Shown here piece after piece: positions 51,716 through 60,540 of a stretch of 64,000 bases of DNA. A program made the position numbers and the translations under genes. This stretch comes from Bermanella sp051277445 (GTDB lineage Bacteria; Pseudomonadota; Gammaproteobacteria; Pseudomonadales; Oceanobacteraceae): positions 149,826 through 213,825 of the forward strand of contig JBNMQC010000001.1 of NCBI GenBank assembly GCA_051277445.1, read 5' to 3'. Every line of letters begins with the position of its first letter. Within the stretch, counting starts at the first letter, position 1. Below the pieces are notes generated by a model. The model was given only the letters and a program-made list of their open reading frames with translations. It was not told the DNA's origin and did not search any database.

Positions 51716-53458
51716 TTAATAGGCGTGTTCATCAGCTGAAGGTTGTTGTGCTTTTATTTGTGCTGGTAATTGCACTTTGGCCTCACCCACTGCACGTTTA
51801 TCCGCCGCTGCGCTCACTTTTCCAGTTTGTTTATTTAATAAAATAGCCTGCATATTGCCGTATTGGCGTCCGACATTTTTTAATGCATGGCCCTTGGCTT
51901 GCAGTGCTTGTTTGATTTCAGCGGAGAACGCATCGGGTTCGTGTTGAATGACATCGGGTAAGTATTGGTGATGAAAACGTTTTTTATCCACCCAGTTTTC
52001 AACCGGATTATTTTGTAAGTGTTCAAGCATTCCTAAGAACACCATGGTAATAATGCGGCTGCCCCCTGGTGTGCCTAAGATGGCAACTTGAGAATCGCTT
52101 TCTACAAAACTTGGCGTCATGCTGGAAAGTGGGCGCTTCTCTGGTGCTATGGCGTTTGCTTCATTGCCTACTAAGCCATAGGCATTAGGTGTGCCGGGTT
52201 TTGAAGAGAAATCATCCATCTCATTGTTCAGTAATACCCCCGTACCTTGTGCTAAATAGGCGCTGCCAAAGGGTAGATTAATACTTAAGGTGGCGCTTAC
52301 GCGGTTGCCATGTTTATCGAGTACACTTAAGTGAGTGGTATGAAAACCCTCTAAAATTTGCACCTGACTGCCAAGGGTTTTGCTGTCGGTGGCTTTGTCC
52401 ATGTCGATGGTTTGAGCAAGTTTTGCGTTGTAATTTTTACTCAGTAATTGTTCTTGTGGCACGCTGACAAAATCGGGGTCACCTAAGTAATGAGCGCGGT
52501 CAAAATAGGCACGACGCATCACTTCGCTTAATAAGTGAATTTGATCTGCTTCGTTAAGGGTTTGCCAGTTTACATCAGGCTGCAGGCTTTCGAGCATGTT
52601 TAACATTTGGCCGATGGCGATGCCTCCAGAGCTGGGTGGCGGGGCACTGATAATTTTATAATTTTGGTACTCACTAACTACCGGTTCACGCTCAATCACT
52701 TGATACTTTTCTAAGTCAGCCAGTTGCCAAATGCCACCGTCTTTTTGCACTTGGCTTACTAGGGTTTGTGCTACCTTGCCTTTATAAAAACCATCAAAGC
52801 CCTTGTCGGCAATGGCTTGAAGTGTATGAGCGAGATCCGGTTGCTTAATAATGAAACCGGCTTGGGGTACATTTCCGTTATCTAAAAAGATGTTACTGGC
52901 GTCTGGGTATTGGTTGAGGGCGTCTTTACGATAGCCTGCCAGTTTGGCGTAGTGATGATCGGTAGCAAAACCGTCATTGGCCACCTTGATAGCAGCGCTT
53001 AATGATTGCGCTAATGGTAGCTGGCCATATTGATAAGCAAGGTGAACAAAGGCGGCAGCCTGTCCTGGAATCCCTGCAGCCATTGGGCCGTTAATGGATA
53101 GTTTAGGGATGATATTACCTTGCGCATCTAGGTACATATCTCTGTGTGCTTTAAGAGGCGCTTTTTCACGGGCATCCACAAAAATATTCTTATTGCTCTT
53201 AGCTTCATGCAGCAACCAGAACCCACCGCCACCCATGCCTGCACTGTAAGGCTCAACCACGGCTAAAACCGCTGCTGTAGCAACTGCCGCATCGAATGCA
53301 TTGCCACCGTTATTTAAAATATCGATGCCTGCTTGCGTCGCTAAAGGGTGCGCCGAGGCCACGGCACCGGTATGGGCTTGATGTGAAGAAGGCGCGGTGT
53401 CTGAACTGCAGCCAGCAAGTGTTAGGGCTGCACAGAGTAATAATGCAAAATACTTCAT
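51716..53458 (-). CDS. ggt: gamma-glutamyltransferase (lipoprotein form)
   Basis: 580 residues. The self-cleavage site and nucleophile Thr374 are in HTTHLSVLD, with the oxyanion Gly-Gly (TPGGSRI) and substrate Arg (REKAP) conserved. The N-terminus is a lipoprotein signal with lipobox LAGC, not a plain Sec signal, so the enzyme is probably anchored in a membrane. It cleaves glutathione and transfers the gamma-glutamyl group. It is 9 bp ahead of the ElyC-like gene. Confidence 0.92.
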   Translation of the reverse strand: MKYFALLLCAALTLAGCSSDTAPSSHQAHTGAVASAHPLATQAGIDILNNGGNAFDAAVATAAVLAVVEPYSAGMGGGGFWLLHEAKSNKNIFVDAREKAPLKAHRDMYLDAQGNIIPKLSINGPMAAGIPGQAAAFVHLAYQYGQLPLAQSLSAAIKVANDGFATDHHYAKLAGYRKDALNQYPDASNIFLDNGNVPQAGFIIKQPDLAHTLQAIADKGFDGFYKGKVAQTLVSQVQKDGGIWQLADLEKYQVIEREPVVSEYQNYKIISAPPPSSGGIAIGQMLNMLESLQPDVNWQTLNEADQIHLLSEVMRRAYFDRAHYLGDPDFVSVPQEQLLSKNYNAKLAQTIDMDKATDSKTLGSQVQILEGFHTTHLSVLDKHGNRVSATLSINLPFGSAYLAQGTGVLLNNEMDDFSSKPGTPNAYGLVGNEANAIAPEKRPLSSMTPSFVESDSQVAILGTPGGSRIITMVFLGMLEHLQNNPVENWVDKKRFHHQYLPDVIQHEPDAFSAEIKQALQAKGHALKNVGRQYGNMQAILLNKQTGKVSAAADKRAVGEAKVQLPAQIKAQQPSADEHAY

Positions 53459-53547
53459 AATTTAAAGGCCGATCACGAAAAGAATGGCGTTAAGCATACA
53501 ATAGAAGGGAAGCGAATGTCTTACCCTGTGAAAGTGTCAGCGTGGAA

Positions 53548-54315
53548 TTAACTGTTAGGAAAAACCGCTTGGGGTAAGGATTGAAATCCAGGCTTGGCAA
53601 ATAGATAGCCTTGCATGAGTTCGACCCCTGCGGCTTTTAGCCAGTGATATTCTTCAATTAACTCAATGCCTTCGGCTAAGGGGATGATGTTTAAATCCTT
53701 AAATATATTGAGGCAGTTTTTCACTATGGACTGACGGGCTGGGGATAAGTGCACGTTATGAATCAAATCCATATCCAGCTTAATGATGTTTGTTTGAAAG
53801 TCAGCCAGAAGGTTCAACCCCGCATAGCCTGAACCAAAATCATCAATGGCGGTGATGAAGCCCAATGATGAATAGTATTCCACGATGCGTTTAACGTGAT
53901 TGGTGTCTTCGATTTTCTCCACCTCTGTGAATTCAAAGATAATCTTTTCAGTGGGGAAGTTATATTTGCGCGCCGCTTCGAGTGTGGTTCGTATACAACG
54001 TTCAGGCTGATAAACCGCATTGGGTAAAAAGTTGATGCTCAGCATGCTGCTAAGGTTAAGCTTGGCCGCCAGCGAAATGGCTTTAATGCGACACTGCTGG
54101 TCAAACAAGTAACGGTTATCGTCGTTTACTTGCTCGATAATGCTAAAGGCCGATTCATTATTCATGCCTCTCACTAAGGCTTCATAACCAAAAGTGGCGT
54201 GGGTTTTTGCGTTGATGATGGGCTGAAACGCCATGGTAAAGTCAAATGGCAGCTCACCTTCATCTTGGCATTGTCGGCAGACTTCTCTGCCTGACTGTTG
54301 GGGTTTACCGTTCAT
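53548..54315 (-). CDS. EAL-domain protein (c-di-GMP phosphodiesterase)
   Basis: 255 residues, a single EAL domain. All catalytic motifs are visible: YEALVRG, INFLPN, FEFTEVE, AIDDFGSGYAGL, KLDMDLIH and AEGIE, so it is likely an active phosphodiesterase. The N-terminus has a small CxxC (CRQCQDE) seen in some stand-alone EAL proteins, perhaps metal-binding. It may act with the MshEN-domain protein at 20.8 kb, but there is no direct link. Confidence 0.9.
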   Translation of the reverse strand: MNGKPQQSGREVCRQCQDEGELPFDFTMAFQPIINAKTHATFGYEALVRGMNNESAFSIIEQVNDDNRYLFDQQCRIKAISLAAKLNLSSMLSINFLPNAVYQPERCIRTTLEAARKYNFPTEKIIFEFTEVEKIEDTNHVKRIVEYYSSLGFITAIDDFGSGYAGLNLLADFQTNIIKLDMDLIHNVHLSPARQSIVKNCLNIFKDLNIIPLAEGIELIEEYHWLKAAGVELMQGYLFAKPGFQSLPQAVFPNS

Positions 54316-54390
54316 ACTAAACCTTAGGGCTGTGTCCTATAAGGCTAGTTGCTGTATGGAATTGGTACAAGTTTTGAGGAAGGTAAGCAT

Positions 54391-54426
54391 AAACAAACCG
54401 CATGTATTGCTACATGCGGTTTGTTT
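54391..54426 (-). terminator. terminator between ferredoxin and EAL genes
   Basis: A perfect 16-bp stem with a TTGC loop, flanked by A and T runs. It follows the ferredoxin gene on the minus strand. Confidence 0.88.
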
Positions 54427-54444
54427 AATAGTAAAGGCTGAGGT

Positions 54445-54690
54445 TTACGCCGTTAGCTTCTCGTATTTTGCCATGAGTTCTTCTTGAGTCTCTTCGTTAT
54501 CGGGGTCAAGAGGAATACAGTCAACAGGGCACACTAGCTGACACTGTGGCTCATCGTAATGGCCAACACACTCAGTACACTTATTAGGGTCGATGACATA
54601 GATCTCATCCCCTTCGCTGATGGCTTCGTTAGGGCATTCAGGCTCGCAAACGTCGCAGTTAATGCAATCATCGGTAATGATTAAGGCCAT
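54445..54690 (-). CDS. ferredoxin with two [4Fe-4S] clusters (YfhL type)
   Basis: 81 residues with CINCDVCEPECP and CTECVGHYDEPQCQLVCP, the two-cluster pattern with the insertion after the second knuckle as in YfhL/FdxN ferredoxins. The acidic C-terminal tail is typical. It is encoded 44 bp after coaD on the same strand, a usual neighbourhood in gammaproteobacteria. Confidence 0.93.
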   Translation of the reverse strand: MALIITDDCINCDVCEPECPNEAISEGDEIYVIDPNKCTECVGHYDEPQCQLVCPVDCIPLDPDNEETQEELMAKYEKLTA

Positions 54691-54734
54691 AATTTACTCC
54701 TTAGAACCTTAAGATTCTAAACAACAGCTTAATG

Positions 54735-55214
54735 CTAAATGCCAAATTTCTCTAGCAGGTGCTTTTCAACCACAGGGTGGACAAATTTTTTCACATCGCC
54801 ACTTAAACGGGCAATTTCACGGATCAAGGTAGAACTGATATATGAGTGGCGCTCATCGGGTGTTAAAAACACGGTTTCCACATCAGGGGCCAAAGCTCGG
54901 TTCATATTAGCTAGCTGAAACTCGTACTCAAAGTCAGACACGGCGCGCAGGCCACGTAATAACACCTGAGCGTCTTGCTCTTTGACAAAATGAGCAAGTA
55001 AGGTGTTAAAGCCCACGACTTCCACATTCTTTATGTGACCGAGGACTTCACGGGCAAGCTCGCAACGTAACTCTAGGTCAAATAAAGGCTTTTTGTTCGG
55101 GCTCTCGGCAACGGCAACCACAATATGATCGAACATGCGTGCGGCACGCTCGATAAGGTCGGTATGACCATTGGTGATTGGGTCAAACGTTCCGGGATAG
55201 ATCACTTTAATCAT
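54735..55214 (-). CDS. coaD: phosphopantetheine adenylyltransferase CoaD
   Basis: 159 residues, the normal length. The nucleotidyltransferase motif is GTFDPITNGHTD (His18), with the second motif ISSTLIREIA at about residue 129 and the ligand-contact segment LRGLRAVSDFEYE. It adds AMP to 4'-phosphopantetheine in CoA synthesis. Confidence 0.97.
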   Translation of the reverse strand: MIKVIYPGTFDPITNGHTDLIERAARMFDHIVVAVAESPNKKPLFDLELRCELAREVLGHIKNVEVVGFNTLLAHFVKEQDAQVLLRGLRAVSDFEYEFQLANMNRALAPDVETVFLTPDERHSYISSTLIREIARLSGDVKKFVHPVVEKHLLEKFGI

Positions 55215-55332
55215 GAAATCTGCCTTGGGGCGGGATACAGTGCGGCATGTTAATCAATTTAGCCACGCCGCTCAACTCAGGCGAGTGTGAAACCTTCACC
55301 TTAATCGCCTGAGGTAAGAGGGCATGGCATGC

Positions 55333-56925
55333 TTAGCCTTGCTTTATCTGCTTAGCCAATTGGCTGGATTGCTTCAGCGCAAGGCCATAAATCGACAGCT
55401 GCGGGTTGGCTCCGATACTGGTGGGGAAGACAGAGCCATCGATGACATACAGGTTATCAGCGTGATGGAAGCGCCCCTGGCTGTTGACCACGGACTGTTT
55501 CTCATCTTCACCCATGGTACAGCCACCCATGAGATGGGCCGTCATCAAACGTTGACGGTGTAGCTCTTGGGGAAGAGCATCTATGGCGGCTTTGCAATCT
55601 TTTAGATTGGTGTAAAAGGTGGCGTCATGATGCAAGGGCATCACGCTTTTGGCCCCTGCGGCGAACTGAACCTCGGCCATCACATGATGGGCCTTGCGCA
55701 ACCCTTGCCAGATATAGTCGGTTAACGGGTAATCTAGAACCGGCTTACCGCCATTATCCAGTTCAACCGTGCCTCCTTGGCTTTGCTCATGGAAACCATC
55801 GCGCAGTAACGCAATGGTGCCTTGCAAGTTGGGCAGTTGAGCCATGGTGTCGGTGAGTTTTAAACCATGAAAGCCCACAATTTGCGCGCCCATGGCCGGC
55901 TGCATTGGCGGCACTTCAAGCTTGAAGCCTATATCGCCATCGGTATTCCATTGAAAATGGTCCGAGTAAATGGATTGTGGTGCGCCATAAAATGGATTCA
56001 CGTCCGCATTCATTTGCGCAAGACTGGCGTTAACTGGGTGAATGGTGGTGCGCTTACCAATGCGCTCATGTGGGTCGGGCGCGCCGGAACGCAACAACAA
56101 ACCTGGGTTATTAATGGCGCCACCGGCTAAGACAATATGTGGCGCTTTAAAGCTTAAGCGCACGCCAGTTGGGGTTTTGCCATCGGCACCGAGTGCTAAG
56201 CATTCTACGCTTTCGGCTTTGTGTTCTGAAAAAACGATTTTATCGGCGCTGCAACGATAAAACAGACGCGCGCCGTTTTTAAGGGCTTCAGGCACCGTGG
56301 TCACCAGCATGCTTTGCTTGGCATTAGTTGGACAGCCCGTGCCGCAGTAGCCCAGGTCCCAGCAGCCAGATACGTTGCGTGGAATCACCGCCCAGCTCCA
56401 GTCATTGGCCTCGCAGCCACGCTTCAAGATATCGTTATTGGCGTTGGGTGGCATGGCCCACTTAGCTACGTTTAAGCGTTTTTCCATTTGCTCAAAGTAA
56501 GGAGTCATCTCTTCAGGACTTAAACCGGAGACACCATGGTTTTGCTGCCAGTACTCTAAAGTGCCATTGGGTGTACGAAAACTGGATGTCCAGTTAACCA
56601 CGGTGGTGCCGCCCACAGCACGACCTTGAAAAATACTAATGGCGCCATCTTTTGTGGTGCGCCCAGCCCCTTCTTGGTAAAGGTCACCATAGGCTTGTAA
56701 TTCATCCATGTTGAAATTATCTGAGGTGAATAGGCCGCCTTCTTCAATCATGACGACTTTAAGGCCGGCTTGGCTAAGTACTTCGGCGCTGACACCGCCA
56801 CCGGCGCCAGTACCAATAATGATGACGTCCGCTTCGATGGTTTGATTGGTTTGCACAGTGGCCGCGTTGGTTATATCCCAGTTTTCACTTTGGGCGCGCT
56901 GCTTAAAAATATCAGGAATGGCCAT
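55333..56925 (-). CDS. GMC-family FAD alcohol oxidase/dehydrogenase
   Basis: 530 residues. The FAD dinucleotide site is VIIGTGAGGGVSAEVL at residues 35-50 and the second one near the C-terminus is LYVIDGSVFPTSIGANPQLSI. Conserved His/Asn in AHLMGGCTMG and the C-terminal NPQ region support catalysis of alcohol oxidation. The protein resembles long-chain fatty alcohol oxidases. Just downstream of a Tat-exported subunit gene and near an aldehyde dehydrogenase, so it may oxidise alcohols to aldehydes for it. Confidence 0.9.
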   Translation of the reverse strand: MAIPDIFKQRAQSENWDITNAATVQTNQTIEADVIIIGTGAGGGVSAEVLSQAGLKVVMIEEGGLFTSDNFNMDELQAYGDLYQEGAGRTTKDGAISIFQGRAVGGTTVVNWTSSFRTPNGTLEYWQQNHGVSGLSPEEMTPYFEQMEKRLNVAKWAMPPNANNDILKRGCEANDWSWAVIPRNVSGCWDLGYCGTGCPTNAKQSMLVTTVPEALKNGARLFYRCSADKIVFSEHKAESVECLALGADGKTPTGVRLSFKAPHIVLAGGAINNPGLLLRSGAPDPHERIGKRTTIHPVNASLAQMNADVNPFYGAPQSIYSDHFQWNTDGDIGFKLEVPPMQPAMGAQIVGFHGLKLTDTMAQLPNLQGTIALLRDGFHEQSQGGTVELDNGGKPVLDYPLTDYIWQGLRKAHHVMAEVQFAAGAKSVMPLHHDATFYTNLKDCKAAIDALPQELHRQRLMTAHLMGGCTMGEDEKQSVVNSQGRFHHADNLYVIDGSVFPTSIGANPQLSIYGLALKQSSQLAKQIKQG

Positions 56926-56951
56926 TTAATTATTATCCGCCAATTGCATCG

Positions 56952-57497
56952 TTAAGATTTTGTAATCAATACGTCAGGGTATAGAGGTCCTGGGTAGCCT
57001 ACGTTTTGCCAAGCGGCGCTCTGGCCAAACCAGGTTGCGCACATGAGTTTATTTAAACCGTTGTAACCGAGAGTAAATAAACCAACAGCGCTTTCGCGCC
57101 AGCGATTCAAGAAGTTTTCAATTTCTGTTTCGCTGGCGTTTTCCCATTTGCTCCACACGCCAGTGGTCAGGCCGCGGCTTAATCCAAAATTGAGCAAGGT
57201 GAATAAATCCGAGATCTGCTTGGTATTGTGAGGCCCCAGTTTTGAAATGCCCACATCCATGTATCGCAACATGGCATTGATGCCTGCCTGCTGAGCTTGT
57301 GGCTCAGTGGGTAAACTACCCTTGAGCATCACAGGCGCAATGGCGGTTAACATAATGCGGTCTTGTTCGCGCAGCACTAACCAATCACTGTTAACAGGCA
57401 TGGATTCACTGCAACCGGTTAGGGTTGCGGTGAATGCCGTTGCGGTTAACGCCGCAGAGCTTGCGGCGCCGAGTTTTAAAAAGTCGCGTCTATTCAT
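56952..57497 (-). CDS. Tat-exported subunit of the GMC oxidase
   Basis: 181 residues. The N-terminus has the twin-arginine signal (NRRDFLKLG) and a hydrophobic stretch ending in TGC, so it may be a lipoprotein or a Tat protein. The rest is helical and resembles the small subunit of gluconate 2-dehydrogenase-type GMC complexes (subunit 3). It is 26 bp ahead of the GMC gene and co-transcribed. It could carry the catalytic protein to the periplasm. Confidence 0.75.
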   Translation of the reverse strand: MNRRDFLKLGAASSAALTATAFTATLTGCSESMPVNSDWLVLREQDRIMLTAIAPVMLKGSLPTEPQAQQAGINAMLRYMDVGISKLGPHNTKQISDLFTLLNFGLSRGLTTGVWSKWENASETEIENFLNRWRESAVGLFTLGYNGLNKLMCATWFGQSAAWQNVGYPGPLYPDVLITKS

Positions 57498-57522
57498 AAT
57501 TATTTTTCTGCTTTGGCTGAGC

Positions 57523-58965
57523 TTAGCGAATAATGAATTTATAAATTAAACGGTGTACTAAACGGCCATGGGGGGCGTGGATAAATTTGCCGCTGTTGAA
57601 ACGGCCTTTTTTATGCACAGACTTCGCATGGCTCAAAGATAAAAAGCCTTCTTTGCCGTGGTAAGCGCCAATCCCAGAATCACCCACACCACCAAATGGC
57701 ATATCATCTTGGGCAATATGCGTTAAGCAATCGTTTATGGCGACACCGCCTGCGTGGGTGTTCTCTAACACAAATTCTTGTTCATGACCGTTGTGACTAA
57801 ATAGGTACAAGGCTAACGGACGCGGATGGTCGTTAATGTAATCCAGCGCATCGGTTAGATTGTTGTAGCTTAGAATCGGCAATAGCGGACCGAAAATCTC
57901 ATCCTGCATGATCACCATATCTTCGGTGGTATTGGTAACCAAGGTTAATGGAATTTTCCGGGTGCCGGTGAAGTCTTCATTGGCATTGTTCAAGGCTTCA
58001 ATATCAGCGCCTTTCTCTTGAGCATCGGCCAGATAACCTTGTAAACGATTGTACTGACGCTCATTTACAATGGCCGTATAGTCATTGTTGTTACGCAAAG
58101 TTGGGAAGGATTTTTTATAGGCCTTTTTAAGTTCAGCTTTTAAATCATCCACCATGTTAGCAGGGCACAGAACGTAATCCGGTGCGATACAGGTTTGCCC
58201 CGCATTGGTGGCCTTACCAAAAATAATGCTTTCAGCTGCGCCAGCAAGAGACCCTTTGTCTGTAATGATGCATGGGCTCTTACCACCAAGCTCAAGGGTC
58301 ACGGGTACTAGGTTTTTACCGGCGGCGCTCATCACATGGCGGGCAACGGCGGTTGAACCGGTAAACAATAGATGATCCCAGTGCAGATTAGAGAATTCAG
58401 CCCCCACTTGCGCTTCACCCAATACCAGAGCCACTTGGTCTTCATTAAACGCCGAAGCAAACATGCGCTGCATGACTTCGTTGGTGGCAGGGGTGAACTC
58501 AGAGAGTTTAATCACCGCACGATTACCGGCAGCAAGGGCTGCAGCTAGAGGCGCTGCGGCCAATTGAATGGGGTAGTTCCAAGGCACCATGATGCCGATA
58601 ACCCCTTTCGGTTGGTAATACACCTTGTTAGAAGCGGGTGCGAACAAGGCGCTCACGTGGCGGCGGCTTGGCTTCATCCATTTCTTTAGATTCTTGCGGT
58701 TATATTTGATGCCCTCAAGGGTCACCATGATCTCTGCTAGTAAGGTTTCGTCTTTTGAACGGCAGCTGAAGTCCGTGTTCATGGCCTCGCACAGCTCATC
58801 TTTGTATTCACGCAAGATGCTGGCAAGCTTGTCTAGATCACTGCGGCGCTGCTGGATGCTTGGGTAAGGGGCTTTGGCATAGGCCGCTTTTTGCTTGGCA
58901 AAAACGTCATGTAAATAGGCAATTTGAGCTTGTTCATCATTCAACTGAGCGGCGGTAGCGACCAT
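57523..58965 (-). CDS. aldehyde dehydrogenase, coniferyl-aldehyde-dehydrogenase type
   Basis: 480 residues with the ALDH catalytic Cys in NAGQTCIAP, Glu in LELGGKSP and the NAD-binding GSTAVARHV; the N-terminal KWMKPSRR and the C-terminal amphipathic tail match the CalB subgroup. It oxidises aldehydes to acids with NAD(P). It is the first gene of the three-gene group ALDH, Tat subunit, GMC and is next to the TetR regulator. Confidence 0.9.
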   Translation of the reverse strand: MVATAAQLNDEQAQIAYLHDVFAKQKAAYAKAPYPSIQQRRSDLDKLASILREYKDELCEAMNTDFSCRSKDETLLAEIMVTLEGIKYNRKNLKKWMKPSRRHVSALFAPASNKVYYQPKGVIGIMVPWNYPIQLAAAPLAAALAAGNRAVIKLSEFTPATNEVMQRMFASAFNEDQVALVLGEAQVGAEFSNLHWDHLLFTGSTAVARHVMSAAGKNLVPVTLELGGKSPCIITDKGSLAGAAESIIFGKATNAGQTCIAPDYVLCPANMVDDLKAELKKAYKKSFPTLRNNNDYTAIVNERQYNRLQGYLADAQEKGADIEALNNANEDFTGTRKIPLTLVTNTTEDMVIMQDEIFGPLLPILSYNNLTDALDYINDHPRPLALYLFSHNGHEQEFVLENTHAGGVAINDCLTHIAQDDMPFGGVGDSGIGAYHGKEGFLSLSHAKSVHKKGRFNSGKFIHAPHGRLVHRLIYKFIIR

Positions 58966-59013
58966 GCAGAAATCCTCTTATTAGTGGGCAATGTAGCTGT
59001 TTTAGATTATTAT

Positions 59014-59029
59014 TAGAGTTATTACTCTA
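59014..59029. promoter_or_regulatory. candidate TetR operator palindrome
   Basis: TAGAGT-TATT-ACTCTA, a perfect 6-bp inverted repeat between the aldehyde dehydrogenase and the TetR gene. A second repeat, TTATTTG...CAAATAA, is at 59042-59068. Both lie in the divergent promoter region and are the places where the regulator would bind. Confidence 0.5.
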
Positions 59030-59200
59030 CAGGTCAAATGTTTATTTGTCACACAATTGGCCAAATAAGACACCCGTGGTAATTGTTCATTGCGTATCCA
59101 CTGTAGGATTGCGAAAATGCCCGCCCAAAATTTACACTGAGGCTGGCAAGGAAGGCTGACGATGTGTTTAGTGAGTGGCTAGAATCAATAGGAATGCAGT

Positions 59201-59863
59201 ATGAAAACACGTGATCGTATCATTCAAGCAAGTTTGGACCTGTTCAATGAACAAGGTGAACGTAACGTCACGACTAATCATATCGCTTCTCACCTAGGCA
59301 TCAGCCCAGGTAACCTCTACTACCATTTCAAAAATAAGCAGCAGATCATCTTTGATATTTATCTTGAGTATGAAGCCAAGGTGGATGCCAACCTGCAATT
59401 ACCAGAAGGCCGTGACCTGACGGTGAATGACAAATTGATTTACTTGCAAGCCATCTTCCAGGGCTTGTGGGATTACCGATTTCTGCACCGTGATTTACAG
59501 CACCTATTACAAAACGACCCAGATTTGCATAAGCGCTACAACGACTTTTTTAAGCGCTGCCTAAGTCGTACAGAATTGATTTATATGGCGCTGCGCAGCG
59601 CTAAAATTATTGCGGCAAACGATGAAGAAGTGCGATCACTGGCGTTAAATACTTGGATACTGGTCACATCTTGGTTTGGCTTTATGCATACCAATTTATT
59701 AATCAGCGACGCTCAAGAGGAAAGCCGTGAATTACTTAACGCGGGTGTGTATCAAATCTTTGCCCTTGAGAGACCTTTCTTAACCGAGCAATACAAAGAA
59801 CCCGTGGCGGCCATTGCGGCCAAATTAGGTAAGTCTTTGGATCAGTTGTCGGCGTTGCCTTAG
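59201..59863 (+). CDS. TetR/AcrR-family regulator
   Basis: 220 residues. The helix-turn-helix (residues 8-50) reads IIQASLDLFNEQGERNVT then IASHLGISPGNLYYHF, a very typical TetR DNA-binding domain. The C-terminal ligand domain is of the type seen in fatty-acid-responsive regulators. Divergent from the aldehyde-dehydrogenase operon at 235 bp, which it probably represses. Confidence 0.87.
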   Translation: MKTRDRIIQASLDLFNEQGERNVTTNHIASHLGISPGNLYYHFKNKQQIIFDIYLEYEAKVDANLQLPEGRDLTVNDKLIYLQAIFQGLWDYRFLHRDLQHLLQNDPDLHKRYNDFFKRCLSRTELIYMALRSAKIIAANDEEVRSLALNTWILVTSWFGFMHTNLLISDAQEESRELLNAGVYQIFALERPFLTEQYKEPVAAIAAKLGKSLDQLSALP

Positions 59864-59877
59864 AGCTATTAATGTGT

Positions 59878-59912
59878 AAAAAAAAGCATCACTTTTTAGT
59901 GATGCTTTTTTG
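59878..59912. terminator. bidirectional terminator
   Basis: AGCATCACT/AGTGATGCT stem with TTTT loop, flanked by A and T runs, between the TetR and globin genes, which converge. Confidence 0.9.
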
Positions 59913-59956
59913 TTTGGGAAGTAAACATTTAAAGATGAATGATTTAATGTTCTTGA

Positions 59957-60358
59957 TTAATCGTGATACATGTTCTGAATCATCTGAATCCCGGGCAGTA
60001 ATGTCGCGCGCCAAGTCTGGCCAAGTTCTAACGTATATTCTGGATCAAATTTTTCAAGGGTTTCAACTAGCGCATCTAACCAATCATTGTAATGCATTGG
60101 ATGGATATCCATATTTTTCTTGCTGTGACTTTCACCCAGTGCGCGAATTTTAGTGTCCGGCATGCCGCGGGCATGCATGATTAGCCACATGATGCCGCCG
60201 CGCAATAATCCACGCTGGGTTTCCATTTTAGAGTTAACGAACATGGCTCGAATTTCGTCAGATTTACCCATGAAAATAGTGTAAAAACATTCAAAAAATT
60301 CAGGTTTACTACAGGCTCGGCCATAGCTTTGAAAAACAAGATCTGCGTTACTGCTCAT
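59957..60358 (-). CDS. globin-like haem protein
   Basis: 133 residues of the globin fold. The proximal His is in ALGESHSKKNMDI (the F helix), with Phe in the CD region (FFECFYTIFMG). It resembles stand-alone bacterial globins that bind oxygen or NO. It follows the TetR gene convergently. No function can be given beyond haem binding. Confidence 0.82.
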   Translation of the reverse strand: MSSNADLVFQSYGRACSKPEFFECFYTIFMGKSDEIRAMFVNSKMETQRGLLRGGIMWLIMHARGMPDTKIRALGESHSKKNMDIHPMHYNDWLDALVETLEKFDPEYTLELGQTWRATLLPGIQMIQNMYHD

Positions 60359-60540
60359 GATGAATACGCTTTTAAAAGCGGCGCACTTTACGGGTAGTTA
60401 AGGCGCTATGCAAATCTAATTTTTGAAAAAAACCGTTGCGTGTTTAATACGCAAGTAATAGGAAAAAAGTGGCGTTTATTTAATCAAAAAGATCAGTTTA
60501 TTCAGATTGTTAGACCAAGTACTCAAATTAGAAGGAGTAA

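Noticed and set aside
59872..60153. Plus-strand gene of 93 residues over the globin gene
   Set aside because: It runs through a terminator and antisense to the globin; no protein-like features.
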